Source: Alphaproteobacteria bacterium (GTDB taxonomy: Bacteria > Pseudomonadota > Alphaproteobacteria > RF32 > CAG-239). Taken from it: a DNA stretch of 45,401 bases. A program made the position numbers and the translations under genes. The DNA is taken from assembly GCA_016283295.1 (NCBI GenBank), contig JAEEMQ010000009.1, forward strand, positions 96,713 to 142,113. The letters are read 5' to 3'. Each line of letters starts with the position of its first letter. Positions within the stretch are counted from its first letter, which is position 1. Below, in pieces: positions 21,517 to 30,858 of this stretch. The notes under the pieces are model-generated. The model ran no database searches. It saw only the letters and a program-made list of their open reading frames with translations, and had not been told where the DNA came from.

Positions 21517-22323
21517 ATGTACAAAGACGAAAAAAGTGAGATTATGAAGTGGGTTAAGGGTATCGGTTTCAGCGTACTCGGTATCATTGTCGTATGCCTG
21601 CTCTGGGGTGCCTTCTTTGTTGTGGATGCCGGTGAGGCTGCCGTACTGTCCCGCCTGGGTAAGGTTGAGCAGTTTAGCTATCAACCCGGCGTATCGTTCA
21701 AGGCTCCGCTGATTTCCGGCGTGACCAAGTTCGATGTCCGAACCAGAACATTGAAGGAAAAGACGTCGTGCTATACTGCCGATATGCAGACGGCAGAGTT
21801 GGATTATACCATCACGTACAACGTACGCAAGGATAATGTCCATCTGCTCTACATGCTCGTCGGTAAGGACTACGAGGTCAAGAAGATTATCCCCGTCCTG
21901 AACGATGTGATCAAGAGTAACATCGGTCGTTGGCAAGCCCAAGAGCTCGTGAGCAATCGCGACTCCGCGCGCGTTGACGTGAACATGGACCTCAAGGCCA
22001 AGATTGACAATCGATTCTTCGAAAACATCACTATTCAGTTCAATAACATTGACTACAGTGACGCGTTTGAGAAGTCAATCGAGGCGAAGGTTATCGCCGG
22101 TCAGCAGGCAGAGAAGGCCATCAACGATACGCGTCGTATCAAGGAGGAAGCCGACCAGAAGGTTATCGCCGCCAAGGCTGACGCCGAGGCTATGACCATC
22201 AAGGCTGAGGCTCTGGCTCGTAACAAAGGCCTTACGGAGTATGAGGCTGTTCAGAAATGGGACGGCAAACTGCCAGCCTATATGCTGGGCAACAGCGTGC
22301 CGATGATTAACCTAGGTAAGTAA
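21517..22323 (+). CDS. SPFH/prohibitin (HflC-like) membrane protein; start 21517 or 21544
   Basis: One N-terminal TM then VVDAGEAAVLSRLGKVEQFSYQPGVSFKAPLISGV...AEKAINDTRRIKEEADQKVIAAKADAEA. Confidence 0.85.
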   Translation: MYKDEKSEIMKWVKGIGFSVLGIIVVCLLWGAFFVVDAGEAAVLSRLGKVEQFSYQPGVSFKAPLISGVTKFDVRTRTLKEKTSCYTADMQTAELDYTITYNVRKDNVHLLYMLVGKDYEVKKIIPVLNDVIKSNIGRWQAQELVSNRDSARVDVNMDLKAKIDNRFFENITIQFNNIDYSDAFEKSIEAKVIAGQQAEKAINDTRRIKEEADQKVIAAKADAEAMTIKAEALARNKGLTEYEAVQKWDGKLPAYMLGNSVPMINLGK

Positions 22324-22339
22324 CTTCATTAAATCTTGT

Positions 22340-22378
22340 AAAGACCGCATCCCTGAAAAGGTGCGGTCTTTCGCTTTT
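22340..22378 (+). terminator. intrinsic terminator
   Basis: aaagaccgca/tgcggtcttt + cgctttttt. Confidence 0.85.
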
Positions 22379-22427
22379 TTAAAACGGGAAACCGCCAGTG
22401 TTTAAACTGACGGTTTGGGCGTATAAA

Positions 22428-22652
22428 TCAACAGCGCGGCCTGAGAATGCGATTGTTCGCAAAATCTTCGCCGAGCGAAAACAACATATATGCGGCAATA
22501 ACGAATACACCGTACGGCCACAGCTTTACCATAGCGTTCAATACACCGGATGCATCCATGCAAACGGCCGAAACGCACACAACAATCAGCAGAACAGCGA
22601 CAATTTCGGCGGCTATTCTTAATACGCTGAGAAATTTTTTGGTCTGTTTCAT
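22428..22652 (-). CDS. small membrane protein (2 predicted TM)
   Basis: 74 aa, hydrophobic segments IAAEIVAVLLIVVCVSAVCM and YGVFVIAAYMLFSL. Confidence 0.5.
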   Translation of the reverse strand: MKQTKKFLSVLRIAAEIVAVLLIVVCVSAVCMDASGVLNAMVKLWPYGVFVIAAYMLFSLGEDFANNRILRPRC

Positions 22653-22736
22653 AATGATAATGTTTTAATATAATTTATTAATAATATTTTCAATTCTCTC
22701 TTTGGCTTCCGCAAAGTATGTTGCCGTTTTGCGGAT

Positions 22737-24155
22737 TTAATTTTGTTTGACCGGCAAATATACCGTAAATGTGTTGCCGTTATAAGCGGTTGACGATACG
22801 GTTAGGTTGCCGCGATGGTGCATTACTACCTGTTTGGCAATAGCCAGACCGAGTCCGGTGCCTTTTATCTTCATATCTTTATGTACCTGCATACGGTAGA
22901 ACTTTTCGGTCAGGCGCGCCAAATCTTCTTTGTTTATCTTCTGGCCCTTGTTGTTGAAAGATATGCTGACCGCGCGACCGCCGGCAACGTTTTGCCCGGC
23001 TTTGGCCGGAATTTCCGGCACGGCTTTCAGCTCAATTTTAACCTCGGAATTTTCCGGAGCATATTTGATGGCGTTATCCAACAGGTTTTGCAACACCTGG
23101 TGAATTTGCTGATTATCGCCGACGATTTTCGGAATGCGGTTGGCTTCGGTAATGTTGATGCTGACGGAACGCTGGAAAGCTTTGATTTTGAGCGCCTGTG
23201 TAACATCATCGATGACTTCGTGCAAATCAACTTTATCTTTAAGCTCTTTATTTTGCCCCATTTCCAAACGCGAAAGCGACAACAAATCTTCAATCAGGCT
23301 GGCCATATATTCGGTTTGTTCTTTCATTATGCCCAAAAAGGCATCGCGGGTTTCTTCGTCGTCATGCGCGGTGGTTTGCAAAGTTTCGATAAAACCGGAA
23401 ATAACCGAGAGTGGGGTGCGTAATTCGTGGCTGGCATTGGCTACAAAATCCGATTGCATTTTTTCCAGGCTCAGCGCTTTGCTGACATCGTAAAGCGAAA
23501 CAACGGCGGCAGCACGGCCTTTGAGGTGGCGCGGCAGCTTGGTAATATGGGCATAAAAACGACGGTTACCGTATTCCGGCGCGTGAAACAACACGCTTTC
23601 CGAATCGCTTTTGGCTTTTAAAACTTTATCAACGGCGGCGATAAAAATGTTGGTTGAAAACAGCCGGTCGATGCCGTTAGCAGCCATATTCGGCCCCAAA
23701 AGCATTTCCGCCGCCAAATTATAATTGGTTATACCGCCCTCGTTATCAAGCATCAGAATCGGATCGGGCAGGGTGTCGAAAACCGCGGCATCGGAGAGCG
23801 TTTGCGCCTCCAAAGTATCGTTTTTTGAGGTCCAGATTTTGTGAATGGCATTGATGGCCTGTGCCAGCTCACGCGTATCTTTTTCCGAAAGTTCGATGTC
23901 GTTTTCGTTGGCGTTGCCGGTGGCTAAGGTCTGAATATAATTGCGCAAGGTCCGCAACTCCGCACTAATCGGAAAAATCAGCAACAAATTGGAAACAACC
24001 GTAATGGTAAAACACACAATCGCCACCAGCGGCGTCATAAAATTAAGCACCGCCAAATCAATGTATACGACGGCCAGCGGCAGCGACAGAATCAGGGCGC
24101 GTTTAAAATGTCGCGCGTCTATGTCTATCTGGGATATTTTAAATCGTTTCTTCAT
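22737..24155 (-). CDS. PhoR-like sensor histidine kinase (2 TM, PAS, HisKA, HATPase)
   Basis: FVANASHELRTPLSVISGFIETLQ; LDNAIKYAPENSEV; GTGLGLAIAKQVVMHHRG. Confidence 0.92.
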   Translation of the reverse strand: MKKRFKISQIDIDARHFKRALILSLPLAVVYIDLAVLNFMTPLVAIVCFTITVVSNLLLIFPISAELRTLRNYIQTLATGNANENDIELSEKDTRELAQAINAIHKIWTSKNDTLEAQTLSDAAVFDTLPDPILMLDNEGGITNYNLAAEMLLGPNMAANGIDRLFSTNIFIAAVDKVLKAKSDSESVLFHAPEYGNRRFYAHITKLPRHLKGRAAAVVSLYDVSKALSLEKMQSDFVANASHELRTPLSVISGFIETLQTTAHDDEETRDAFLGIMKEQTEYMASLIEDLLSLSRLEMGQNKELKDKVDLHEVIDDVTQALKIKAFQRSVSINITEANRIPKIVGDNQQIHQVLQNLLDNAIKYAPENSEVKIELKAVPEIPAKAGQNVAGGRAVSISFNNKGQKINKEDLARLTEKFYRMQVHKDMKIKGTGLGLAIAKQVVMHHRGNLTVSSTAYNGNTFTVYLPVKQN

Positions 24156-24253
24156 CTGATTTATCCGTCTATAACATCAATAAAATACTGGACTAAGATG
24201 TGAAATATTGTAATATACAAGAAGTTTAAATTAGTTTAAGATTTTAAGGTAAA

Positions 24254-26944
24254 ATGTCAGAAAAAGAAGTAATCTCACCGGGAATGGTGCAGTATATCGA
24301 AATTAAGAAGTCGTATCCGGATTATTTGTTGTTTTATCGGATGGGCGATTTTTATGAGCTGTTTTTTGAAGATGCAATCAAGGCATCGGAAGCGCTCAAT
24401 ATTACACTAACCAAACGCGGACGGATGAAAGGCAAAGACGTGCCGATGTGCGGAGTGCCGTTCCACGCTTACGAAAATTATATGGCGCGGTTGATTAAGG
24501 CCGGCTATAAGGTGGCGATTTGCGAGCAGATGGAAGATCCGGCAGAGGCACGCAAACGCGGCTCAAAGTCGGTGGTCAAGCGCGACGTTATTCGCCTGGT
24601 TACTTCCGGCACGTTGACCGAAGACACGCTGTTGGATGCCCGGCGCAACAATTATCTGCTGTGTTTGAGCAAAACGCTCAAAGGTTACGGTGCGGCCTGG
24701 CTCGATTTATCTACCGGTGCATTTTATACGCAGGAAGTTCATATCGGCGCGCAAGGGGAGGCGGCCGAGCTTTACGGGTTGTTGACGCGCATTATGCCGG
24801 AGGAAATATTGATTTCCGATGCGTTGTTGCAAAATCCGGATTTGTTCAAGCTGTTCAACGAATATAAAGAAAAACTTTCGGTGTTGCCGCAGGCGCGTTT
24901 CAATTATGCCAATACCCAAAAGAAACTACTGTCTTTTTATAATATTTCGGCGACCGAGGCTTTCGGCGATTTCAGTAAAGGCGAGATAATTGCCGCCGGA
25001 TTGGTGCTGGAATATGTGGAAAATACGCAAAAAGGCAAAATGCCGCGGATTGTGCGTCCGCTCAAAATTTTGGACTCGCTGTATATGGAAATCGATGCGG
25101 CCACGCGGCAGAATTTGGATTTGATGAACGGTCCGCACGGCAATTCGCTGTTGGCGGTTATCGACCGAACGGTCACCGGTTTCGGGGCGCGAATGCTGGC
25201 GGCCAGATTGTCGGCACCGCTTTTGGATTTGGAAAAAATCAACAAACGCTTGGATGCGGTGGAGTTTTTTTGCAAACACGATGAGGTGCGGCAAAAATTA
25301 CGCTCGCTGCTGAAAATGTGTCCGGATATGGAACGTTCGCTGACCCGCCTCAGTATCGGACGCGGCGGTCCGCGCGAACTAAAATGTGTTGCCGATGCGT
25401 TGCTGTTGTTGCCGGAAATTCGCAATACCATGCTGATTTATAAGAGTACGGACGTGGTTGATCAGACGCGGCCGGCGGTAGAAGAAATCGTGAAACGAAT
25501 CGGTAATCACACCGCTTTGGCGGATAAGCTGAACAGCGCTCTGATTGAGGTGGATGCCGCCGAAACATTGCCGGCATTTGCCCGCGACGGCGGGTTTATC
25601 CGCAGCGGTTTTCATCCGGGTTTTGACGCTTTGTGCGAACTGCGCGACAACGGTACGGATAAAATCGGCGATTTGCAGGCAAAATATGTGCAATCAACCG
25701 GCATTGATAACCTCAGAATCCGCGATAATTCGCTTATCGGCTTTTATATTGAAGTGCAGAATAAATATGCCACGCAACTGTTGTCCGACCCGCATTTTAT
25801 CCATCGGCAATCCGTTTTAAATGCCACGCGTTTTACTACGGCCGAGCTGACCGAATTGGAAAACAATATTCGCAGTGCGCGTGAGCGGGCATTGGCGATG
25901 GAAATCTCTATCTTTGACGATTTGGTGCGCGATGTTCTGATAGCGGCCGATGATATATGTCGCACGGCGGCGGCGTTGGCGGAACTCGATGTGGCAGCGG
26001 CATTGGCGGATTTGGCGCTCGAAAACAATTATTGCCGGCCGCGGCTTGACAACAGTTTGTTGTTTGAAATCGAGGAAGGACGGCATCCGGTGGTGGAAAC
26101 TGCCATCAGAAGCAATAACGAAGGTGCTTTTGTCGGCAACAACTGCGAACTTAATCAGCAGGATAACCGCATTTGGTTGATTACCGGTCCGAATATGGCG
26201 GGTAAATCCACGTTTTTGCGGCAGAACGCCATTATTGCGATTATGGCGCAGATGGGCTCGTTCGTGCCGGCCAAGAAGGCGCATATCGGGTTGGTGGATA
26301 AGGTATTTTCGCGTGTGGGAGCTTCCGACGATTTGTCGCGCGGGCGTTCTACTTTTATGGTAGAAATGATAGAAACCGCCTCGATTTTGAACCGTGCCGA
26401 CGAGCGCTCGTTTGTGATTTTGGATGAAATCGGGCGCGGTACCGCTACCTTCGACGGGCTGTCGATTGCTTGGGCGGTGGTGGAATATTTGCACGAGGTC
26501 AACAAATGTCGGGCGCTGTTTGCCACCCACTATCACGAGCTGACGGTGCTTTCCGAAAAACTTTCGGCCCTGACGTTGCATTGTATGAAAATCAAGGAAT
26601 TTAATGACCAGGTGATTTTTATGCACGAAGTGATTGCCGGTGCGGCCGACCGTTCTTACGGTATTCATGTGGCCAAGTTGGCCGGTCTGCCGAAGGCGGT
26701 CATTCGTCGCTCGGAGCAGGTGTTGCAAAAACTGCAAAACGAAAATCGTCAGCATAAGGCGGCGGATTTGCAAGACGAATTGCCGCTGTTTGCATTTGCC
26801 GAGCCGATGGCGGCCGATACGGTTGCAGTTGTGCGCGAATCGGCGGCAGCAAAGGCTCTTAAAGAAATTGAACCGGATAATTTGACGGCGCGGGAAGCGT
26901 TGCAAAAATTGTATGAACTTAAAGAATTAGCGGAGAATGAATAA
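24254..26944 (+). CDS. mutS: DNA mismatch repair protein MutS
   Basis: YPDYLLFYRMGDFYELFFEDA; ITGPNMAGKSTFLRQNAIIAIMAQMGSFVPA; LDEIGRGTATFDG. Confidence 0.99.
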   Translation: MSEKEVISPGMVQYIEIKKSYPDYLLFYRMGDFYELFFEDAIKASEALNITLTKRGRMKGKDVPMCGVPFHAYENYMARLIKAGYKVAICEQMEDPAEARKRGSKSVVKRDVIRLVTSGTLTEDTLLDARRNNYLLCLSKTLKGYGAAWLDLSTGAFYTQEVHIGAQGEAAELYGLLTRIMPEEILISDALLQNPDLFKLFNEYKEKLSVLPQARFNYANTQKKLLSFYNISATEAFGDFSKGEIIAAGLVLEYVENTQKGKMPRIVRPLKILDSLYMEIDAATRQNLDLMNGPHGNSLLAVIDRTVTGFGARMLAARLSAPLLDLEKINKRLDAVEFFCKHDEVRQKLRSLLKMCPDMERSLTRLSIGRGGPRELKCVADALLLLPEIRNTMLIYKSTDVVDQTRPAVEEIVKRIGNHTALADKLNSALIEVDAAETLPAFARDGGFIRSGFHPGFDALCELRDNGTDKIGDLQAKYVQSTGIDNLRIRDNSLIGFYIEVQNKYATQLLSDPHFIHRQSVLNATRFTTAELTELENNIRSARERALAMEISIFDDLVRDVLIAADDICRTAAALAELDVAAALADLALENNYCRPRLDNSLLFEIEEGRHPVVETAIRSNNEGAFVGNNCELNQQDNRIWLITGPNMAGKSTFLRQNAIIAIMAQMGSFVPAKKAHIGLVDKVFSRVGASDDLSRGRSTFMVEMIETASILNRADERSFVILDEIGRGTATFDGLSIAWAVVEYLHEVNKCRALFATHYHELTVLSEKLSALTLHCMKIKEFNDQVIFMHEVIAGAADRSYGIHVAKLAGLPKAVIRRSEQVLQKLQNENRQHKAADLQDELPLFAFAEPMAADTVAVVRESAAAKALKEIEPDNLTAREALQKLYELKELAENE

Positions 26945-26945
26945 A

Positions 26946-27350
26946 ATGGATGTAAAAGAATATTTCAAAAATTATACTGATTTTGTGGACTCGGTAACGG
27001 CGGAAGTTTCGCGCAACGACGATATTTTTGCCGCACGGTTTAAACAGCTTTCCGGGTTGCTCGGCGGCAATTATTCGCGCTTGGATAATGCTATTGCCGG
27101 ACTTGCCGGCGAAAGCGGCGAAGTGGCGGATTTGTGGAAAAAAGTCAAATACCACAGTTTGGAATATGATGCCGAAACCCGCGAAAAATTCAAAAAAGAA
27201 CTGGGTGATGTGTGCTGGTATTTGTTTCAAACGGCCTATGCACTCGGCATGCCGATGGATGAAATCATCGACGGTAATGTCGAAAAGCTGAAAAAACGCC
27301 ACAGCAACGGTTTTTCTCCGAACTATCTGTTGCAGAAAAAGGGCGCATAA
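26946..27350 (+). CDS. MazG-like nucleotide pyrophosphohydrolase (start 26937 or 26946)
   Basis: GLAGESGEVADLWKKVKYHSLEYDAETREKFKKELGDVCWYLFQTAYALG. Confidence 0.85.
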   Translation: MDVKEYFKNYTDFVDSVTAEVSRNDDIFAARFKQLSGLLGGNYSRLDNAIAGLAGESGEVADLWKKVKYHSLEYDAETREKFKKELGDVCWYLFQTAYALGMPMDEIIDGNVEKLKKRHSNGFSPNYLLQKKGA

Positions 27351-27351
27351 A

Positions 27352-29529
27352 ATGGTGCGTACCGTCGGCGTTTTACTCCCGTTGCCTTTTGATAAACCGT
27401 TTGATTATACGGTGGATTTTGCGGTGCAAGTCGGGCAAATTGTGGAGGTGCCGTTCGGTAAAGAAAAACAAATCGGCGTGGTGTGGAGTTTGGAACCGAC
27501 GTCGGAGTTGGAGCAGGGGAAAATCAAGGCGATTATCAAGGCATTCGATTTTCCGCCGCTCAAAATTGAAATGCTGAAATTCATCAAATGGGTGGCCGAT
27601 TACAATATGGCGCCGCTGGGCTCGGTGTTGAAAATGGTAATCAGCGTGCGCTCGGTGTTTGAACCTTCGCCGATGACGGTGCTGTATACTTTATCCGGCA
27701 AAACGCTGGCAGAGGCCAAGCTCAAAAATTCGGATGCGCGTTGGCACGTGATGGATTTGTTGAAACACGCGCCGTATACACGGCAGGAAATTGCCGCCGG
27801 TGCCGGAGTGAGTCAGGGTGTGATTAAGCCGATGATAGATGCCGGCGTTTTGGTGCCGATTTATGTGGAAAACAAAAAGGAATTTACCGAGCCGATAGGC
27901 GATTACGTGAAAGTGGATTTGACTGCCGAACAAATAAAAGCCGCCGAGTTGCTGTGTCGCAAAGTCGGGGCGGGGTTCTCGGTAACGCTGTTGGACGGGG
28001 TAACCGGTTCGGGCAAAACCGAAGTTTATTTTGAGGCGGTGGCAAAGGCGCTGGAACAAGATACGCAAGTTCTGATTTTAGTGCCGGAAATTTCTCTTAC
28101 CGCCCAATGGCTGCGGCGTTTTCAGAGCAGATTCGGCGTGCGTCCGGCCTGTTGGCATTCGGGGCTGACGGTTAAAGAGCGGACCGATACCTGGAAGGCG
28201 ATAAGCGAAGGCCGCGTCAAGGTGGTGGTCGGGGCACGCTCGGCGCTGTTTTTGCCGTATACCAAACTCGGGCTGATTGTGATTGATGAGAGTCACGACC
28301 ATTCGTATAAGCAGGAAGATGCGGTAAATTATCAGGGGCGCGATATGGCGGTGGTGCGGGCTAAAATAGAACATTTTCCGGTTATTTTATCAACCGCGAC
28401 GCCGGCGCTCGAAACGTTGGTCAATGTTGACGAGGGCAAATATGATTGCGTTAAACTGAACAGCCGTTATGCCAATGCCGTGTTGCCGGATATCAAAATC
28501 ATCGATATTAAAAAAGATAAGCCGCAACGCGGAGAATGGGGCGTTTCCTGGCTCACTCCGACCATGGTTAAGGCTTTGCAAAATAATTTGGAAAACGGCG
28601 AACAATCGGTATTGTTTTTAAACCGGCGCGGGTATGCTCCGCTGTTGATTTGCCGCGATTGCGGACACCGAATTCAATGTCCGAGTTGCAGCGCGTGGCT
28701 GACCGAACACAAAAACGCGCATAAGTTGATGTGTCATCATTGCGGCTATGTCGACGATATTCCGGAGGTTTGTCCGCATTGCGGTTCGGCCGAGGGTTTG
28801 ACGGCTTGCGGACCGGGAGTCGAGCGGGTGGAGGAAGAAGTTTGTATGCGTTTTCCGACGGCAAAAGTCGATATTTTATCGAGCGACAGCGCCACTTCGT
28901 TTACGGCGCTTTCTAAAATCATCGGCAAAATGGAGCGCAAAGAAATCGATATTTTAATCGGTACGCAGATTATTGCCAAAGGGCACCATTTTCCGGATTT
29001 GACGCTGGTCGGAATTGTTGATGCCGATTTGGGGTTGATGAGCAGCGATTTGCGCGCGGCCGAGCAAACGTATCAGCTGTTGTCGCAGGTGGCGGGACGT
29101 GCCGGACGTAGCGATAAGCACGGCACGGTTTATGTGCAGACGCTACACCCGGAGAACAATGTGTTGAAGGCGTTGCTCAATAATGATCGGGCATTGTTTA
29201 TGGATTTTGAAAAAGAAAGTCGGCAGATTCTGCATTATCCGCCGTACGGCAAATTGGCGGCGCTGATTATTTCCGGCACCAACCAACAGCAGACGGGCGC
29301 GGTGGCAGCGGCATTCGGACGCACCGCTCCGGATACGGAAAATATTTCGGTGTTGGGACCGGCACCGGCGCCGTTGTTTATGTTAAGGGATAAATATCGC
29401 TATCGGCTGATGTTGAAAACCACCCGTAATATCAATATTCAACAAGTTTTGCGCGAATGGCAGAAAATGGTGAAAGTGCCGTCGAGCGTGCGGGTAGAGG
29501 TGGATATCGACCCGTATTCGTTTACTTAA
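27352..29529 (+). CDS. priA: primosomal protein N' (PriA helicase)
   Basis: LLDGVTGSGKTEVYFEAV; zinc cysteines CRDCGHRIQCPSCSAWL...CHHCGYVDDIPEVCPHCGS; intact C terminus VEVDIDPYSFT. Confidence 0.98.
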   Translation: MVRTVGVLLPLPFDKPFDYTVDFAVQVGQIVEVPFGKEKQIGVVWSLEPTSELEQGKIKAIIKAFDFPPLKIEMLKFIKWVADYNMAPLGSVLKMVISVRSVFEPSPMTVLYTLSGKTLAEAKLKNSDARWHVMDLLKHAPYTRQEIAAGAGVSQGVIKPMIDAGVLVPIYVENKKEFTEPIGDYVKVDLTAEQIKAAELLCRKVGAGFSVTLLDGVTGSGKTEVYFEAVAKALEQDTQVLILVPEISLTAQWLRRFQSRFGVRPACWHSGLTVKERTDTWKAISEGRVKVVVGARSALFLPYTKLGLIVIDESHDHSYKQEDAVNYQGRDMAVVRAKIEHFPVILSTATPALETLVNVDEGKYDCVKLNSRYANAVLPDIKIIDIKKDKPQRGEWGVSWLTPTMVKALQNNLENGEQSVLFLNRRGYAPLLICRDCGHRIQCPSCSAWLTEHKNAHKLMCHHCGYVDDIPEVCPHCGSAEGLTACGPGVERVEEEVCMRFPTAKVDILSSDSATSFTALSKIIGKMERKEIDILIGTQIIAKGHHFPDLTLVGIVDADLGLMSSDLRAAEQTYQLLSQVAGRAGRSDKHGTVYVQTLHPENNVLKALLNNDRALFMDFEKESRQILHYPPYGKLAALIISGTNQQQTGAVAAAFGRTAPDTENISVLGPAPAPLFMLRDKYRYRLMLKTTRNINIQQVLREWQKMVKVPSSVRVEVDIDPYSFT

Positions 29530-29532
29530 AAA

Positions 29533-29751
29533 TCAATGTGAAGAAAGAAGCATACCGCAAATATAAAGCAGGGTAAACAGGCCCAAAGTAAGGGCGTTGG
29601 CGGCAATCACAACATTGTTGTTGCCGACCACGCTGACGCTGTGCGTGAGTGCCGCAGGTTGCCGGGAGTTTTGCGATATATCCGTGAGATTATCGTTAGC
29701 CGGACAGCTTTTTGCTAATATATCTCTGATTTGTTGATCTATATCCGTCAT
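29533..29751 (-). CDS. small protein with C-terminal TM segment and GNNNV-type motif, in operon with the repressor
   Basis: 72 aa: SVSVVGNNNVVIAANALTLGLFTLLYICGMLLSSH; 14 nt downstream of repressor stop. Confidence 0.6.
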   Translation of the reverse strand: MTDIDQQIRDILAKSCPANDNLTDISQNSRQPAALTHSVSVVGNNNVVIAANALTLGLFTLLYICGMLLSSH

Positions 29752-29765
29752 GTTTAGTCCGATAA

Positions 29766-30209
29766 TCAGTTGGCTTTGCGCAACTCGTTATAAATTTCGA
29801 TAAAGTCTTTAACTTTGCCGGCAGCCACGTCAAGCGAATCGCCGCAGACTTTGATGTATATCAATTTAATCAATTCGGCCTTATCGTGCGGCTCCAGCGA
29901 AATATTGCGTTTACTCAGCCAGGTTTCGATGTTTTCGATAACCAAACTCAATATCTCCGAATTGATAGTGGCAGCCGAATAGGTCGCGACATTGAGCGAT
30001 AAGTCGGTCAACTCCTGTTCGTCAACGTGAAGAATTTGCGCTAATTTATGACGCTCGACTTCTCCCAGGCGACGTGGCGAACCGTTTTTGATATATTGCT
30101 GAATATACGCAATATTTTTACCTATTGCCAGTGATACCTGTGCATAATTCAAACCGCGCTCCAAAATCAGGCGGGATATTTTTTTGCGAATTTCTTCCGT
30201 GTTTTCCAT
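29766..30209 (-). CDS. XRE/HTH phage repressor-like protein, no visible LexA/S24 peptidase domain
   Basis: ISRLILERGLNYAQVSLAIGKNIAYIQQYIKNGSPRRLGEVERHKLAQILHVDEQEL; SD gaggt upstream. Confidence 0.8.
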   Translation of the reverse strand: MENTEEIRKKISRLILERGLNYAQVSLAIGKNIAYIQQYIKNGSPRRLGEVERHKLAQILHVDEQELTDLSLNVATYSAATINSEILSLVIENIETWLSKRNISLEPHDKAELIKLIYIKVCGDSLDVAAGKVKDFIEIYNELRKAN

Positions 30210-30239
30210 AACTTACCTCAAATGATGTTCGACTCTTAC

Positions 30240-30268
30240 ATTATATAATATATATCTTAGAAAGTAAA
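30240..30268 (-). promoter_or_regulatory. repressor promoter
   Basis: On minus strand: TTTACT (30268-30263)-N17-TATAAT (30245-30240). Confidence 0.65.
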
Positions 30269-30269
30269 A

Positions 30270-30286
30270 CGATATTTTTCTTATTG
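30270..30286. repeat. candidate operator 1 (imperfect dyad)
   Basis: CGATAT-TTTTC-TTATTG; shares ATAWTTTTCTTAT core with the two other copies. Confidence 0.5.
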
Positions 30287-30292
30287 ACGCGA

Positions 30293-30309
30293 TTATAATT
30301 TTCTTATAA
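30293..30309. repeat. candidate operator 2 (perfect 6+5+6 dyad overlapping a TATAAT -10)
   Basis: TTATAA-TTTTC-TTATAA at 30293-30309. Confidence 0.65.
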
Positions 30310-30332
30310 AACCGAATAAGGGAGGATGAAAA

Positions 30333-30833
30333 ATGGCGCATAACGGAATGTCGGCAGCAACGGCAAAAAGACGCGGGTATGTTTTGGATGAAAACGGAAT
30401 ATGGCGTAAAAAGACGGTTTTAGAGAAATATTTTGAAGAAGGCTACCTCGAATTGGAGGGGAGTCCGTTTTCGGCCGAACAGCGAAAGAAGGCAGGAGAA
30501 ATATTATCGAGGGACTATTACTTAGGAAATTATAATAAGCTGCAATCGAGCAAGCTCTTTAAGCTGGGTATAAGAACAACCGGAAACGTAGGAGAAGATA
30601 CAGCTATGTACTATAAAGAAAGATATTTGCACGCCGTTAAAAATATCCCGTATGAGTTTTGGCCGACGGTTTATAAAGTGTGTATCGAGGACACGAGAAT
30701 AGATCAATTTGAAGAAAAAAACGATAATTCCTTAAAAACAAAAAATAAATATTATTGTCTGAAAGTGTTTCTGTGCCTGGGTTTGGAAAGATTACTCAAA
30801 TATTATTTACAAAAAAATAAAAAAAGTTCTTGA
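30333..30833 (+). CDS. phage regulatory protein candidate (reminiscent of DUF6456-type); possible late-gene activator/antiterminator by position
   Basis: AGEILSRDYYLGNYNKLQ...YLHAVKNIPYEFWPTVYKVCIEDTRI...CLKVFLCLGLERLLKYY; SD gggagga; ends at the putative late promoter. Confidence 0.5.
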   Translation: MAHNGMSAATAKRRGYVLDENGIWRKKTVLEKYFEEGYLELEGSPFSAEQRKKAGEILSRDYYLGNYNKLQSSKLFKLGIRTTGNVGEDTAMYYKERYLHAVKNIPYEFWPTVYKVCIEDTRIDQFEEKNDNSLKTKNKYYCLKVFLCLGLERLLKYYLQKNKKSS

Positions 30834-30858
30834 CATTTAGTGACTAATGTGATAAGAA
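30830..30858 (+). promoter_or_regulatory. putative phage late promoter
   Basis: TTGACA (30830-30835)-N17-TAAGAA (30853-30858); alternative -10 CATAAT at 30865. Confidence 0.5.

Noticed and set aside
22388-22416. Hairpin aaaccgccag...ctgacggttt next to the 22428 gene
   Set aside because: Probably just a terminator for the small minus-strand membrane protein gene; T-tract weak, not listed as a feature
25817-26905. 362-aa minus-strand ORF antisense to mutS
   Set aside because: Shadow ORF of mutS
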